This document shows, in pieces, positions 42,730 through 54,004 of a stretch of DNA of 64,000 nucleotides. The DNA is from Gambelia wislizenii. Its lineage: Eukaryota; Chordata; Lepidosauria; Squamata; Crotaphytidae. The position numbers and the translations under genes were made by a program. Below the pieces are notes generated by a model. That model did no database searches, had not been told where the DNA came from, and worked only from the letters and a program-made list of their open reading frames with translations. Each line of letters opens with the position of its first letter. The stretch's first letter is position 1. The DNA is taken from assembly GCA_030847615.1 (NCBI GenBank), contig JAUMIR010000001.1:288760187-288824186 (forward strand), given 5' to 3'.

Positions 42730-43347
42730 GGGGCTTGTCTAGGCAAGAAGATATAATGTGGATTGCTATGCATTAATGCAAATTTGCAGCATCGTTCATT
42801 TGTCTCCACAGTTGTTTGGCAAAATTTCTGGTATGAGAAGCTATCCATGTTTGAAGTTCGCATGCAGCCATGACTGCGAATCAAGATGGTGGTTGAGAGT
42901 GAATTACTCGCATTATTATTCTCCACATGTTGGCACAGTAATTAACTGTAAATCAAAAGTGTGCAAGTACAACCTTCCATTTAAAAACGCTGTTTGGTTT
43001 CCTCAGCACAGAAAAAAAGTGCACAATCAATAACACGAAACTCCAAATTGGTACTTCTAGCCACTTCATTGCCAGCAAGCCTGCCTCCTGTGCACATCCA
43101 ACTAATTGGTTTTCCACTTCTGCCATCACCAACAATGCGTTGTGAATCTGATGTCCAAATGAGCAGTAATGTGCCTTTCCACGCATTATTCAAAAAACCT
43201 CAGGAAAAGCAAAGGCTTTTCCCGTGCAGTAAATGGAGTTTTTGTTCCCCCCTTTCCGAAAATCATGAACCTTGGTCAAATCTCATTGGGACAAAAGGTA
43301 TTCTCTGAGAATTCTATTAGGATTATTTTCACCATCTAGACAACCCC
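42730..43347. mobile_element. TIR element (GGGGCTTGTCTAG ends), copy 1
   Basis: The left end GGGGCTTGTCTAGGC pairs with the right end CATCTAGACAACCCC. The interior shares order and words with 43693-44308: 'TTCATTTGTCTCCA', 'GAGAAGCTATCCA', 'AATCAAGATGG', 'CAGTAAATGGAGTTTTT' and 'TCTCATTGGG'. Non-coding. Confidence 0.65.
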
Positions 43348-43692
43348 TGGGTGACTGGCTATAAAAACTATTAGACAACATGTGTGTCTGCAAAAGCTTC
43401 CTCCATTGGATTATCTCCTTCCCGCCTATCTACATGCATTAGGATTTGACTTTGCAATCACCACAATAAAGCAAAGACTTGGGGATATCTCATTCCAATA
43501 ACTTCTTACTCTTGCAAGTACAACCTGCTCACCTTTCTCCCAGGGAATCTCAGGATATTCCTTCTCAGCCAGCACCCTGCTTGATTTGCCTGTTTATAGC
43601 TAAATACCACTTGACCTTTACTCATTCACTCATTTTAATGCCTAGCTTTCTGATTTGTTATGTGGTTTGTATGCTGGATGTCCTCCTACAAA

Positions 43693-44308
43693 GGGTTTAT
43701 CTACACAAGAGGAAATAATGCTCATTCCTGCACATTATTGGCAATTTGCAGCTGCATTCATTTGTCTCCATGATGTTTTGCAAAAACAATACACTGAGAA
43801 GCTATCCACGATTTGAAGTTCAGACACCCACAAATCAAGATGGCGACCATAAATTAGAGCAATAAGTGCTGCTACCGCTGCACAGTATTATTTTTTTAAT
43901 ATTAAAGCAGAGGTGCGCGAGTGCAACCTTCTGCTAAAAAAAATTATTTGGGTGATCAGCGGAGCAAAAAACCACATAGTCACTAACTTGAAAAATCCAT
44001 CAGGGCGCTTCCGAGCACTGCCTTGCCAGAAAACCTGCCCCTCATGCATGTCTGACCAATCAGATCTCTAGTTTGCCATCTCCAAGACTACACAGCAAAT
44101 TGAATTGGTTGTCTTAAGAGGCGTTAATGCGAACTTCCTTATATTATTTTTAAAAATAGAGGAAAAGCCATGAAGGTTTTTCCCACACAGTAAATGGAGT
44201 TTTTCGTTCACTCCTTCCAAAGAAGGCAAACCACCACGGGATCTCATTGGGGCCAAAGGTATTCCCAACAAATTCTGTGAGGAGTATTTTCACCGTCTAG
44301 ACAACACC
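43693..44308. mobile_element. TIR element, copy 2 (diverged)
   Basis: The left end GGGTTTATCTACACAAG pairs with the right end CCGTCTAGACAACACC. It is colinear with copy 1, starting 346 bp after copy 1 ends and in the same orientation. It may be an independent insertion, or a duplicate whose flanks have diverged. Confidence 0.6.
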
Positions 44309-44574
44309 TTAGCTTTGAATATGTAATAGCCTGGAATTTGAATTGGTGGGGGATGTTTTGCAGTTTACATGATAGAGTTTGCCAGGTGATGTTTAGTCCT
44401 TGTTGTCACCACTCTTCCTGGCAACTTGTTCATTCCCCTCCACCATTTTTCTGAATTACCAAGTAGAACCTCAACAGTGCCACCAGCTGGGCCAAAATCT
44501 CTACCAGTTGCAACGTGAAAGATAAGACAAATGTTTTGTGCTGATAGTGGATACCTAGAAGAGCTATATCAGTA

Positions 44575-44794
44575 CGTTAGCCCTCCGTATCCAGATGCTG
44601 CATCCATGTGTTAAACCACCCATGGCTTGAAAATATGCCAAGAAAGAAAAACAAAACAAAAAGCAAACCTTGATTTTTCCATTTTATATAAGGGACACCA
44701 TTTTACTACACCAGCATTGTATATAATGGGACTTCCACATCCACAGATTTTTGTATCCAGAGGAGGTCCTGGAGCAGATACCAAGAGTCCACTG
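44575..44794. mobile_element. Tigger/pogo-type MITE with TA duplication
   Basis: It starts CGTTAGCCCTCCGTATCC and ends CAAGAGTCCACTG, with TA at 44573-44574 and 44795-44796. The interior matches 4523-4750. Confidence 0.7.
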
Positions 44795-44974
44795 TATTTA
44801 CTTTTTAACATCTAATTTCTAGTTTGTAAAATGCATGATTCTTTGATTTTGTTCTGCTCTATTGACTGTAGTACTTGTAAATTATTCTATAGTAAAAAAG
44901 CAAAGTCAGTCCTACAAGCCTGACATCTGCCTATTCTTGAAATATACTTTTCTAGTGTCTTTCTTTCTTTCTTA

Positions 44975-45305
44975 GGAGATTTTCAGACAGGCAAAAATCG
45001 CCCCTTGCCGCGCGAGCAGCCTCCCGAAACTGCTGCGCGGCAAGGGTCTTTTTCGGACGACGCTGTGCCTCTAGCGAAGCCGTCCGTGTCACTTCCGTGA
45101 AGCTTCGGACGGCTCCGCGCCATATTTCAAGCACGGAAGCTGCCCGTGATTGAAATATGGCGCGGAGCTGTCCCAAGCTTCACGGAAGTGACACGGACGG
45201 CTTCGCTAGAGGCACAGCGTCGTCCGAAAAAGACCCTTGCCACGCAGCAGTTTCGGGAGGCTGCTCGCGCGGCAAGGGGCGATTTTTGCCTGTCTGAAAA
45301 TCTCC
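44975..45305. mobile_element. Foldback element, 156-bp arms, TTA duplication
   Basis: The arms 44975-45130 and 45150-45305 are inverted copies with three mismatches that I can count. They flank a 19-bp centre, which itself can pair CACGG with CCGTG. TTA lies on both sides (44972-44974 and 45306-45308). The ends GGAGATTTTCAGAC match the Harbinger-like group here. CpG is frequent, unlike the AT-rich surroundings. The same peptide-like frame therefore appears on both arms, but there is no protein evidence. Confidence 0.85.
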
Positions 45306-45457
45306 TTAGGCTCAGACATTCAACTTCATTGGGTGGGTGGGTGAGAAATGGGGCCTTCCAAAATTCATGCAGCTGTTTCCTTCTCTCACATATTCAAAAC
45401 AGGGACATGTTTGAAAGGGGGCCCTAGTGAGTCAAGAAGCAATAAATAAATGTCATG

Positions 45458-45486
45458 AGTGAATGAATGAATGAATGAATGAATTT
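45458..45486. repeat. (GAAT)n microsatellite
   Basis: About six GAAT units. Confidence 0.9.
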
Positions 45487-45509
45487 GAGGATGGGAGGGA
45501 ATCATGAAT

Positions 45510-46114
45510 AAACCAAGCCACCTATGGGAGGAAATTCCATTGTCTGTGAGCAGCCACAGAGAAGGCTGTCTTCCATGTTTTCACAAGCACACCTGTCATG
45601 GTGGTGAGAATGAGAAAAAGCTCTCCCTCAAAGATCTCAAAATTCAGGCCGGCTCATACAACAAGGTGCAGTCTAGACCCAAGCCACATAGCAGTTTATA
45701 GGTAATAACCAGCACTCTGAATTGTGCCCAGAAATAGACTGGCAACCAGCAGAGGTGCTTCAGCAAGGGAGCTATATGCTCCCTACAACCAGCCCAAATT
45801 AGCAGCTAGACTATAGCATTTTGGGCCCACTTATGTTTCTGAACATTTTCCAAAGGCAGCTCCATATAATGTGTTACAAATGGGATGTAATAAAGAGATG
45901 AGTTACCATGGCCAGTTCTGACATCTCCATGAATGGATGCAGCTGGTGCACTAGCTTTAGTTGTGCAAATGCACCCCTGGCTACCAATGAAACCTGGGCC
46001 TCCAGGTGCAAGACTTACTTCAAGAATAAGCTCAAACTGCAAACATGAGATTTCAGGGGGAGTTCACGCCCAATCATCACAGTCTGAATCCCTTTTCCCT
46101 GATCTGCTTTTGAT
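45510..46114 (-). mobile_element. Dispersed LINE-like repeat, first part
   Basis: Words such as AACCAGCACTCTGAATTGTG, 'CCCAGAAATAGACTGGCA', 'GCTATATGCTCCCT' and 'GGCCTCCAGGTGCAAG' belong to an abundant squamate repeat related to 20160-20670. It is interrupted by a reverse CR1 and continues at about 46925. Probably a reverse L2-like LINE fragment; the name is uncertain. Confidence 0.5.
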
Positions 46115-46922
46115 AAAATTATAAATTCATGGAGCTTGGAGGGCCATCTAGTCCAGTCTCCTACCATATAGGAGTACCCAGCTAAAGCACTACACAAAGA
46201 TGACTATCCAACCTTTGTTTAAAGACCACCAAAGAGGGAGAGTCCATCACCCTCCAAGGCAGTTCATTCTACTATCAAACAGATCACATCATCAAGATGT
46301 TCTTCCTAATATCTAAATGGAATCTCTTCTCTTGTAATCTGAATCCATTGGTTCAGGCTCTACTCTCTGAAGCAGCATAAAATAAGCTGGCTCCATATTC
46401 TATGTTAAAAAAGCCATTGTAGCACCTCTCAATCTTTTTTTCTCCACATTATGTATACCCACCTTCTTAAGCCATTCCTCATGGGGCTTGGATTCCAACT
46501 CTTTTACCATCTTGGTTTACCTCCTTTGAACGTGTTCCAACTTATCAATATCCTTCTTGAATTGTGGTGGCCAGAACTGGACATAGTATTCCAGGTGAGC
46601 AGAGCATAATAGAGTGGTACTGTTGCTTACCTGGATATGGACATTATACTTCTGTTGATGCAGCCTATAATTGCATTGACTTTTTTGACCACCACATCAC
46701 ACTGTTGATTCATGCTTAGCTTGTGGTCTACTAAAATTCCTAGATTCCTTTCACATGTATCATTGTAATTTACCTTACATTTATCTCTGTTGAAATACAT
46801 TTTGGGCATTTTGGCCCAGCTCTCCAACCAGTTAAGGTCATTTTGAATTCTGATCATATCCTCTGGAGTATTAATTACCCCTCCTAATTTTGTATTATCT
46901 GCAAATCTACAAACATACCCAC
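46115..46922 (-). pseudogene. CR1 LINE, old reverse copy
   Basis: On the minus strand it spans from the RT end ('RIQNDLNWLESWAK', '[20 protein letters not shown]') to the 3' UTR (GGAGGGCCATCTAGTCCAG on plus). The typical octamer tail is almost lost. It is heavily mutated and was inserted into the LINE-like repeat on either side. Confidence 0.82.
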
Positions 46923-46924
46923 TA

Positions 46925-47115
46925 TTCCAGCATTTCAGCCAGCCAGGAGCTCACTTCTCTTGCCTGACTTAAGCTTCAGTTTATTCACCCTTATCTAGGG
47001 CATTACTGACAGTAGATACTTGTTTGGTATGAAACAGCTTCCTTGGAATTGGATGGAAAGGAAAGGGAGAGAGAGTTGGGTGTCATCAGCATATTGGTGA
47101 GATTTCCTTGGAAAA
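46925..47115 (-). mobile_element. Dispersed LINE-like repeat, second part
   Basis: 'CTTCAGTTTATTCACCCTTA' and 'TTGGGTGTCATCAGCATATT' continue the repeat broken by the CR1 at 46115. Joining the two parts is inference from the expected order of the repeat. Confidence 0.45.
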
Positions 47116-47965
47116 CAGCTAGAAGGGACAGCAAAGCCAAATACCTTCACCCTGTTTTTGGCCTTGCTACTTTTTCTAGCTATTTTTTTAAATTTTCACA
47201 ACCTTTCTTCACTAAATTTAAATTTGGACCTCAGCAACTTCTATTTTCTGTTTGCTCTTGATAGACTCCCACAGTACCACAAAAAAGGCTTTCAAAAGAG
47301 CATAACTGCATCTTTTTTAATGTAGCAAGGAAACAGATGGTTGAAATAAAGGGATTTAATTCCCCAGGACTCCCATAGTGAGGCAAAACTAAAATTAACA
47401 TTGTCCCCAACTCAGCTCTAAGGCATCCGAGGTACAGCAGTTCTAAGAAAATGCACCAAATATTTGCTTTATCAATCTGATCAGTTACTGTGAAATGAAA
47501 GTGTGGAATAATTAGGAAAGGAGTTAGGAAGACAAAAAATCAATGCTGCCTCTCAAGAGGGTAATTTCCGTGTTGTACTTCAATGGGTGAAATCAATGAG
47601 TTGCGTTCAAGGGTGGGTTTACCTTAGCAGAAAATGCTTCTACTTACATGGTGGGAGAGCCAATTGTTTTCTTATTCCCACCCCCTCTGCTTATTGCAGC
47701 CCTCCAAACCATCTCCCACTATATTCTAGAAGATTCCTCAATCTGCAAAAACAGCTGTGGAGGAAGGCTTAAGTAGATATAGGGAACCAGTGAAAATCAG
47801 GCACCCCAACTTGAAAAAGAGCAGATGTATTTTAGGTCAAGCAATGCCATTGCTTGATCCAAGCCAAGATGTCTGTTTTTCAGACCATGGCAGATTCTAG
47901 ATGGTCCAGGCACCAATCCTGTATGGATCCAGGATTGTGGAGATGTCAAAACAACTAGTATCATG
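47116..47965. other. Unassigned non-coding stretch
   Basis: No gene or element is recognised. Confidence 0.4.
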
Positions 47966-48085
47966 ACAGGGCTTGAACAAGTTACTTTTTGGACTACAGC
48001 TCCCAGAACCCCCACCCCTGCTATCATGGACAGTGTTGGTTAGAAGACTCTGGGTGTCCAAAAGAGTAACTTTTCTAAGCTCCAT
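47966..48085. mobile_element. Short palindromic MITE
   Basis: GGCTTGAACAAGTTACTTTT on the left mirrors AAAAGAGTAACTTTTCTAAG on the right around 'GGACTACAGCTCCCAGA'. Relatives lie at 10817, 51032 and 56334. Confidence 0.55.
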
Positions 48086-48356
48086 GCCAAGTCTTCTCCA
48101 TCATTCCATGGATGGCTGTCTTATTTTATCCTTACGATCATCTATGATGGCACATAGGGGAAGGGTTGTACGCTGCCATTAAAGTGCGGTCCAGAGGCTG
48201 CCACAGAAAACAGCATCTACATTATGTGCCCCACTGGGCTCACAGGAATATTTGCTGTTGTAGACATGTATATGATTGCATGGAGGGAAAAGGTGGGATT
48301 TTGAAAATTTGGGTTGGCCCCCAGACATCCTGGAGATGGATGCTATTACAATATTT

Positions 48357-50890
48357 CTCTACTACAGACCCCCAAATCAGACGGAGGAATTGGATGTTGC
48401 CTTTCTAGAACAGATGAACATACATGCAGAAAGGAGAGATGTAGTAGTGATGGGTGACTTCAACTATCCTGATATTTGCTGGCTATCTAACTCAGCCAAA
48501 ACTACAAGGTCTAGCAAATTCCTTACATGCCTGGAAGATAATTTCATGGTCCAAAAGGTGGAAGAGGCAACAAGGGGGTCAGCTATTTTAGATCTGATCC
48601 TAACCAACAGAGACGATCTGGTTAATGGGGTGCAAGTGGTGGGATCCTTAGGTGAGAGTGATCATGTTCTCCTGGAGTTTGTTATACAATGGAAAGGAGA
48701 AGCCAGGCATAGTCAGACACGCATTCTTGACTTTAGGAGAGCTGATTTCAATAAACTCAGGGAAATACTGGGGATGATCCCATGGTCAAGAATACTAAAA
48801 GAGAAGGGACCTCAAGACGGATGGGACTTTCTCAAAAGGGAGATACTGAAGGCACAATTTCAAACAGTACCATTGAGGAAGAAAAATGGGAGGTGTCTCA
48901 AGAAACCAGGATGGATGACTAAAGAACTTTCAATGGAGCTAAGTTTTAAACGGAACATGTATAGGAAATGGAAAAGGGGGGAAATCACCAAAGAAGAATT
49001 CAAACAGATAGCGAACACGTGTAGGAGTAAAGTCAGAAAAGCTAAAGCGCAGAATGAGCTCAGGCTTGCTAGGGAGGTTAAGAACAATAAAAAGGGGTTT
49101 TTTGGGTATGTCCGGAGCAAAAGGAGGAAGAAGGAAATGATAGGGCCGCTACGTGGAGAAGATGGCAAAATGCTAACAGGGGACAGAGAAAAGGCAGAGT
49201 TACTCAACACCTTCTTTGCCTCAGTGTTTTCAGAAAAGGAAAAGGAGGACCAACCTGAGGAGAATGGAACAGAGGACACAATAGGGGAAATCCAGCTCAA
49301 AATAAGTAAAGAGGTAGTACAGGAATACCTTCTTAATCTAAATGAATTTAAATCTCCAGGACCAGATGAACTACATCCAAGAGTATTAAAAGAGCTGGCA
49401 AATATAATCTCAGAGCCATTGGCAATAATCTTTGAGAACTCCTGGAGAACAGGAGAAGTCGCGGAAGACTGGAGGAGGGCAAACGTTGTTCCCATCTTCA
49501 AAAAGGGGAAAAAAGAGGATCCCAACAACTATCGTCCAGTTAGTCTGACATCAATACCAGGGAAGATTCTAGAACAGATCATTAAACAGAGAGTCTGTGA
49601 ACATTTAGAAGGCAATGCCATAATCACAAAAAGTCAGCATGGGTTTCAGAGAAACAAGTCATGCCAGACTAATCTGATCTCTTTTTTTGATAAAGTTACC
49701 AGCTTGGTAGATGAAGGGAATGCTGTGGACATTGCATACCTTGATTTCAGTAAGGCCTTTGACAAGGTTCCCCATGACATTCTTGCAAACAAGCTTGTAG
49801 AATGTGGGCTAGACAAGTTAACTGTTCAATGGATTTGTAATTGGTTGACCGGCCGAACCCAAAGGGTGCTCAGCAGTGGCTCCTCTTCGTCTTGGAAAGA
49901 TGTGACCAGTGGGGTGCCACAGGGTTCTGTCCTGGGCCCAGTGCTATTCAACATCTTTATCAATGACTTAGATGAGGGAATTAGGGGCATACTCATCAAA
50001 TTTGCAGATGACACCAAATTGGGAGGAGTAGCTAATACCCTAGAGGACAGGATCAAAATTCAGAATGACCTGGATAGACTGGAGAGCTGGGCCAAAGCTA
50101 ACAAAATGAAATTCAATACGGAGAAATGTAAAGTACTGCATTTAGGGCAGAAAAATGAAATGCATAAATGTAGGATGGGAGAGACCTGGCTGAATGAGAC
50201 TACGTGCGAAAGGGATCTAGGAGTCCTAGTAGACCACAAGTTGAACATGAGTCAACAGTGTGATGCGGCAGCTAAAAAGGCCAATGCAATTTTGGGCTGC
50301 ATCAATAGAAGTATAGTGTCTAGATCAAGGGAAGTAATAGTGCCACTCTATTCTGCCTTGGTCAGACCTCACTTAGAATACTGTGTCCAGTTCTGGGCAC
50401 CACAATTCAGAAAGGATATTGACAAATTGGAGCGTGTCCAGAGAAGGGCAACTAAAATGGTGAAAGGTCTGGAAACAATGCCTTATGAGGAGAGACTTAG
50501 GGAGCTGGGTATGTTTAGCCTGGAAAAAAGACGGTTTAGAGGTGATATGATAGCCCTGTTTAAGTATTTGAAGGGATGTCACGCTGAGGATGGAGCAGGC
50601 TTGTTTTCTGCTGCTCCAGAGACTGGAACACGGAGCAATGGGTGCAAGCTCCAGGAACAGAGATTCCACCTCAACATGAGGAGGAACTTTTTGACAGTAA
50701 GAGCTGTTCGGCAGTGGAACACACTCCCTCGGAGCGTGGTGGGGTCTCCTTCCTTGGAGGTCTTTAAACAGAGGCTGGATGGCCATCTGTCGGGGATGCT
50801 TTGATTGTGATTTCCTGCATGGCAGGGGGGTTGGACTGGATGGCCCTCGTGGTCTCTTCCAACTCTGCAATTCTATGATTCTATGATTCT
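48357..50890 (+). mobile_element. Young CR1 LINE, 5'-truncated
   Basis: Homology to the copy at 32229-35880 starts at CTCTACTACAG (48357, matching 33337) and runs to the 3' tail. The distance from the shared ACTACAGACC to the ORF2 stop is 2443 bp in both copies, so no net indel separates them. 5' truncation inside the endonuclease is typical of incomplete reverse transcription. The tail has about two octamer units. Confidence 0.92.
48360..50804 (+). pseudogene. CR1 ORF2, 814 residues, 5'-truncated but open
   Basis: The frame is open from the truncation point to the normal stop. It keeps the end of the endonuclease ('GDFNYPD', 'GESDHVLLEF') and the whole RT ('YLDFSKAFD', '[10 protein letters not shown]', 'KFADDT') and C-terminal domain. 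It lacks the Asn and Glu blocks of the endonuclease and any start of its own, so it cannot make a full enzyme. The frame happens to extend 28 codons upstream into unrelated flank. By eye about 15 residues differ from the intact copy, none of them at a catalytic position. Confidence 0.88.
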
Positions 50891-51031
50891 CCCAGAGCCT
50901 AAATGATTTTGAAGCAATTTTTTACTAGGACAACATTCACAGACATGATACACGACAGATCTTTCATGCACAGCATATCTTAGACAAGGATATTCCTAAA
51001 CCCTGAGAGTTGAGTTTCAACCCTTGATTAT

Positions 51032-51110
51032 AATCAGAGCTTGGAAATCTTACTTTTTTGGACTACAGTTCCCAAAATTGTCCAGCCAAGATTACCAGTT
51101 GCTGAGTTCT
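51032..51110. mobile_element. MITE fragment
   Basis: GAGCTTGGAAATCTTACTTT and GGACTACAGTTCCCA match one end of the element at 47966-48085. The opposite end is missing. Confidence 0.4.
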
Positions 51111-51362
51111 GTATTCCATCCTTTCAATAGGATCCTGCATTTTTTCCCATTCTAGACAGAAATTCCTTTTTTATTTCACTTGATAAACATTACATCTTCA
51201 AAACATCTTGAATTTATTTTCTATATAAAATAATACTTTATTGCTTATGTCTTTTGATACTAGCAATACTATGTTTCCCTTAAAATTAAATATGGTAAGT
51301 TACAGCACAAATTTATATACATATTTACTAAAAGGAAATCCAGTGGAAGTGGATGAGTCTTA

Positions 51363-51712
51363 GGAGATTTTCACACAAGGAAATTATTCCCTGGGGAGAT
51401 CGGGAAAGAGACGGGGCTGTTCTGGTAGCAGCGTCCTGTTTTGCACGCCCCCTTCCTTCTCCTGATCTCCTGTCGTCTTCCCTCCATGCTTCTTCCATGT
51501 CTCTCCCAGTATGTTCCATGACGTTTTACTTTTTTTACTTTGTTAGTAAAAAATCATAGAAGATACCGGGAGAGAAATGGAAGCAGCACGGAGGGAAGAT
51601 GACGGGAGATCGGGAGAAGGAAGAGTGTGTGTGAAACGGGGCGCTGCCACCAGAACAGCCCCGTTTCTCTCCCAATCTCTCCAGGGAATAATTTCCCCAT
51701 GTGAAAATCTCC
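51363..51712. mobile_element. Foldback element, older, TTA duplication
   Basis: The ends GGAGATTTTCACAC and the complement of ATGTGAAAATCTCC are flanked by TTA (51360-51362 and 51713-51715). The arms are inverted copies over about 150 bp with many mismatches (for example ACGGGGCTGTTCTGG versus CCAGAACAGCCCCGT). It has the same end type as 44975-45305 but different arms. Confidence 0.75.
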
Positions 51713-51715
51713 TTA

Positions 51716-52308
51716 GGAGATTATCAGATGTGTTAAAAGTGATGTTACAGGAACACCAGAATGCAAAAGGGCTCCTTTTTCAGACAACATTGTTCCCCCC
51801 TGGTTATGCACCCATTCTTCTGCCGTTCTACCAGCACTGCTTTTTATTGACAGGAGAAGCTGTCAATAGATCCCCTGTTCTGTTCTTGTCATGGGTGTTC
51901 CTGCATGCAACAAGGTGCCCTGTTATGCTGGCGAGATCCCAGTGTCAATGGGCGGTCCCTGCCAGAACACTTCTGGATGAGATCGGGACATCCAGGTAAG
52001 TGATATATTTTTATGACCTTCCCTGGGTTACTTCTACCTTTTAAAGTGTGTGTTTGTGCTGGCTGTAATTTTTTTGTGTTCTTTTTATTTTTATTTTGAA
52101 TTTTCCATACTTGTGTCTTCTCACAAGAACCTGTGGGATTTTGATCCAAGAAGTGAAGGGAACTCCATTAGAGCTCCATTCACTCCTGGCCTGCCAGAAC
52201 AATGGGAGAGGAGGTAAGTGCGGTGGGTAGGGTGAATTTGGCAGGACAGGGGCAGGAGTGGAGATTGTGGGACAGAAATGCTTTTTTCGTTCCTGTCTGG
52301 TAATCTCC
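51716..52308. mobile_element. Harbinger-like MITE with TTA duplication
   Basis: The left end GGAGATTATCAGATG and right end TGTCTGGTAATCTCC are flanked by TTA (51713-51715 and 52309-52311). The left TTA is also the right TTA of the preceding foldback element. The interior module 'TTTTTATTGACAGGAGAAGC' and 'GATGAGATCGGGACATCC' is shared with 1020, 53451 and 62626. Confidence 0.75.
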
Positions 52309-52311
52309 TTA

Positions 52312-53033
52312 CTCCCAGGTAGGCACGAATAGCATCAGAACCTAAATCTGACTTTTCAAATCTACCGTATTGTCATACTAAGCATTTGGTTAAATAAAAC
52401 TGTATTTGCATCTATGCTTATTAGGAGTAAGCTAAACTGCACACACAGTGGGACTGGCTCCTGAATAAAAGGCCTGAATACGGCTGTGAATTGCAAGGCA
52501 TCCCAGTTATATTTTCATACCGACTCTCATTCTGGCAGCAAAGTGCTATATTCTTGCCCATTCTGTGTGAGCATGTGAATTGTCATAGGCTCTGAAGTAG
52601 TTATGGATGAAGATAAACGAGCCAAGGTGTCCTTGGTGACTATTTTCAAACTCAATTCATCACTTCTTTTCTTTGCCAAGACATGAGATTTCCTATGCAT
52701 GCTTGACACGTATATTTAACACCCCTCAGTTTGAAAATCCCATTGCATCTAATAAAATGGACAACAGAGGGGGGATTGTGTGCACTATTTGTGTTCCCTG
52801 TAAAACTGAATTGTTCTCCAGCTACCAGTTTACAAAATCTGCATATGGGGAAGCAGTTTCATCTTCTTTTCTTCAATAAACCACAAATATTAGTCAAAAC
52901 CCTAAGTGATAAAATATATGCTGTGTTATACTTTTTATCCAGATGGGTCCACCTCTGTGGTTTATCCCAAACCTAACAAAGATTTCCCAAAGAAATAATA
53001 TATTATAGCCACAAATTTGCCTACCATCGATAT
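52312..53033. other. Unassigned non-coding stretch
   Basis: No gene or element is recognised. Confidence 0.4.
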
Positions 53034-53157
53034 CAGGGGTGGGAATCCTTAATATTGCTGGAAATCTCCCAGCATCCCTGCACAGCATAACCAGTGGTGA
53101 AAAATGGCAGGAGTTGTAGTCCAACAGCTGCTGGAAGGCCGTAGCATTCCCACCCTG
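53034..53157. mobile_element. hAT-like MITE
   Basis: The ends CAGGGGTGGGAATCC and the complement of GCATTCCCACCCTG are inverted, with 'GGAGTTGTAGTCCAACAGCT' inside. Flanking 8-mers ATCGATAT and ATATAAAT are only partly alike, so the duplication is doubtful. Confidence 0.6.
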
Positions 53158-53450
53158 ATATAAATGAAGAAATCCATGGCTGAGATGGACATTAAATATC
53201 TGATATTTGGGATGGACTTTAAAGACAAATAAGTAGCTGAATAAAGAACCCAAAACTATGGAAAGGAGATAAGTATTAAAGGAAACAACACATCCATGAG
53301 ATCAGTGTGGGAAGCATGTGGATCTGTCTGATTAGTATTTGAATGATGTTCATCAATGATGCTTTTAGAATAAAGTGGAACTGCATCCCTCACCAACCCA
53401 TGTGATGTTTATTTTTAACTTTGTCCAGAATGGCACTGAGGAGACTTTAA

Positions 53451-54001
53451 GGACTTTATTAGATACATGAAAGAGGGCATCATAACAACACCACATAAAC
53501 ACGAAAGGGCATTCATATCAGACAACGTCGCCCTTTTGCATTTATGTACTGGCCATAAGCTGATCTATTTTATTGATGGGCCAAGCCATCAGTAGATTGG
53601 CTGTGGTGATATTTTGCCGGCATTGCCAGCGTGTGAAAACTCACACCTTTTTTTGTTATTGCAGCGTGAATGGCCAGACCAGCCAGAACACTTCCTGGTG
53701 AGATCTCAACATCCAGGTAGATTATGCTCTTTTTATGACCCTCCCTGGTTTACTTGGAAGTTTTTAAGTGTGTTTATGTGCTTAGTGTAATTTTTTGTCT
53801 GTTATTTTTGTTTTTTAAAAAATATCCCATACTAGGTATTCTTGTGAGAATCTGCAAGATTTCAGATGAGGAAGTGAATGAGGGGCTGCCTTTTGCCAGA
53901 ATTACAGGTAAATGAGGTATGGGGCATTCTTTTGCCGGCATAAAAACACCACAAAATATGCCAGCAAAAGAACATCTGGGGTTGGTGGTCTGATAAAGTC
54001 C
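53451..54001. mobile_element. Harbinger-like MITE with TAA duplication
   Basis: The left end GGACTTTATTAGAT and right end GGTCTGATAAAGTCC are flanked by TAA (53448-53450 and 54002-54004). The interior module 'TTTTATTGATGGGCCAAGCC' and 'GAGATCTCAACATCCAGGTA' is shared with the other copies. Non-coding. Confidence 0.75.
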
Positions 54002-54004
54002 TAA

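Noticed and set aside
44952..45427. Paired frames encoding the same peptide on opposite strands
   Set aside because: They result from the near-perfect foldback arms and are not a gene pair.
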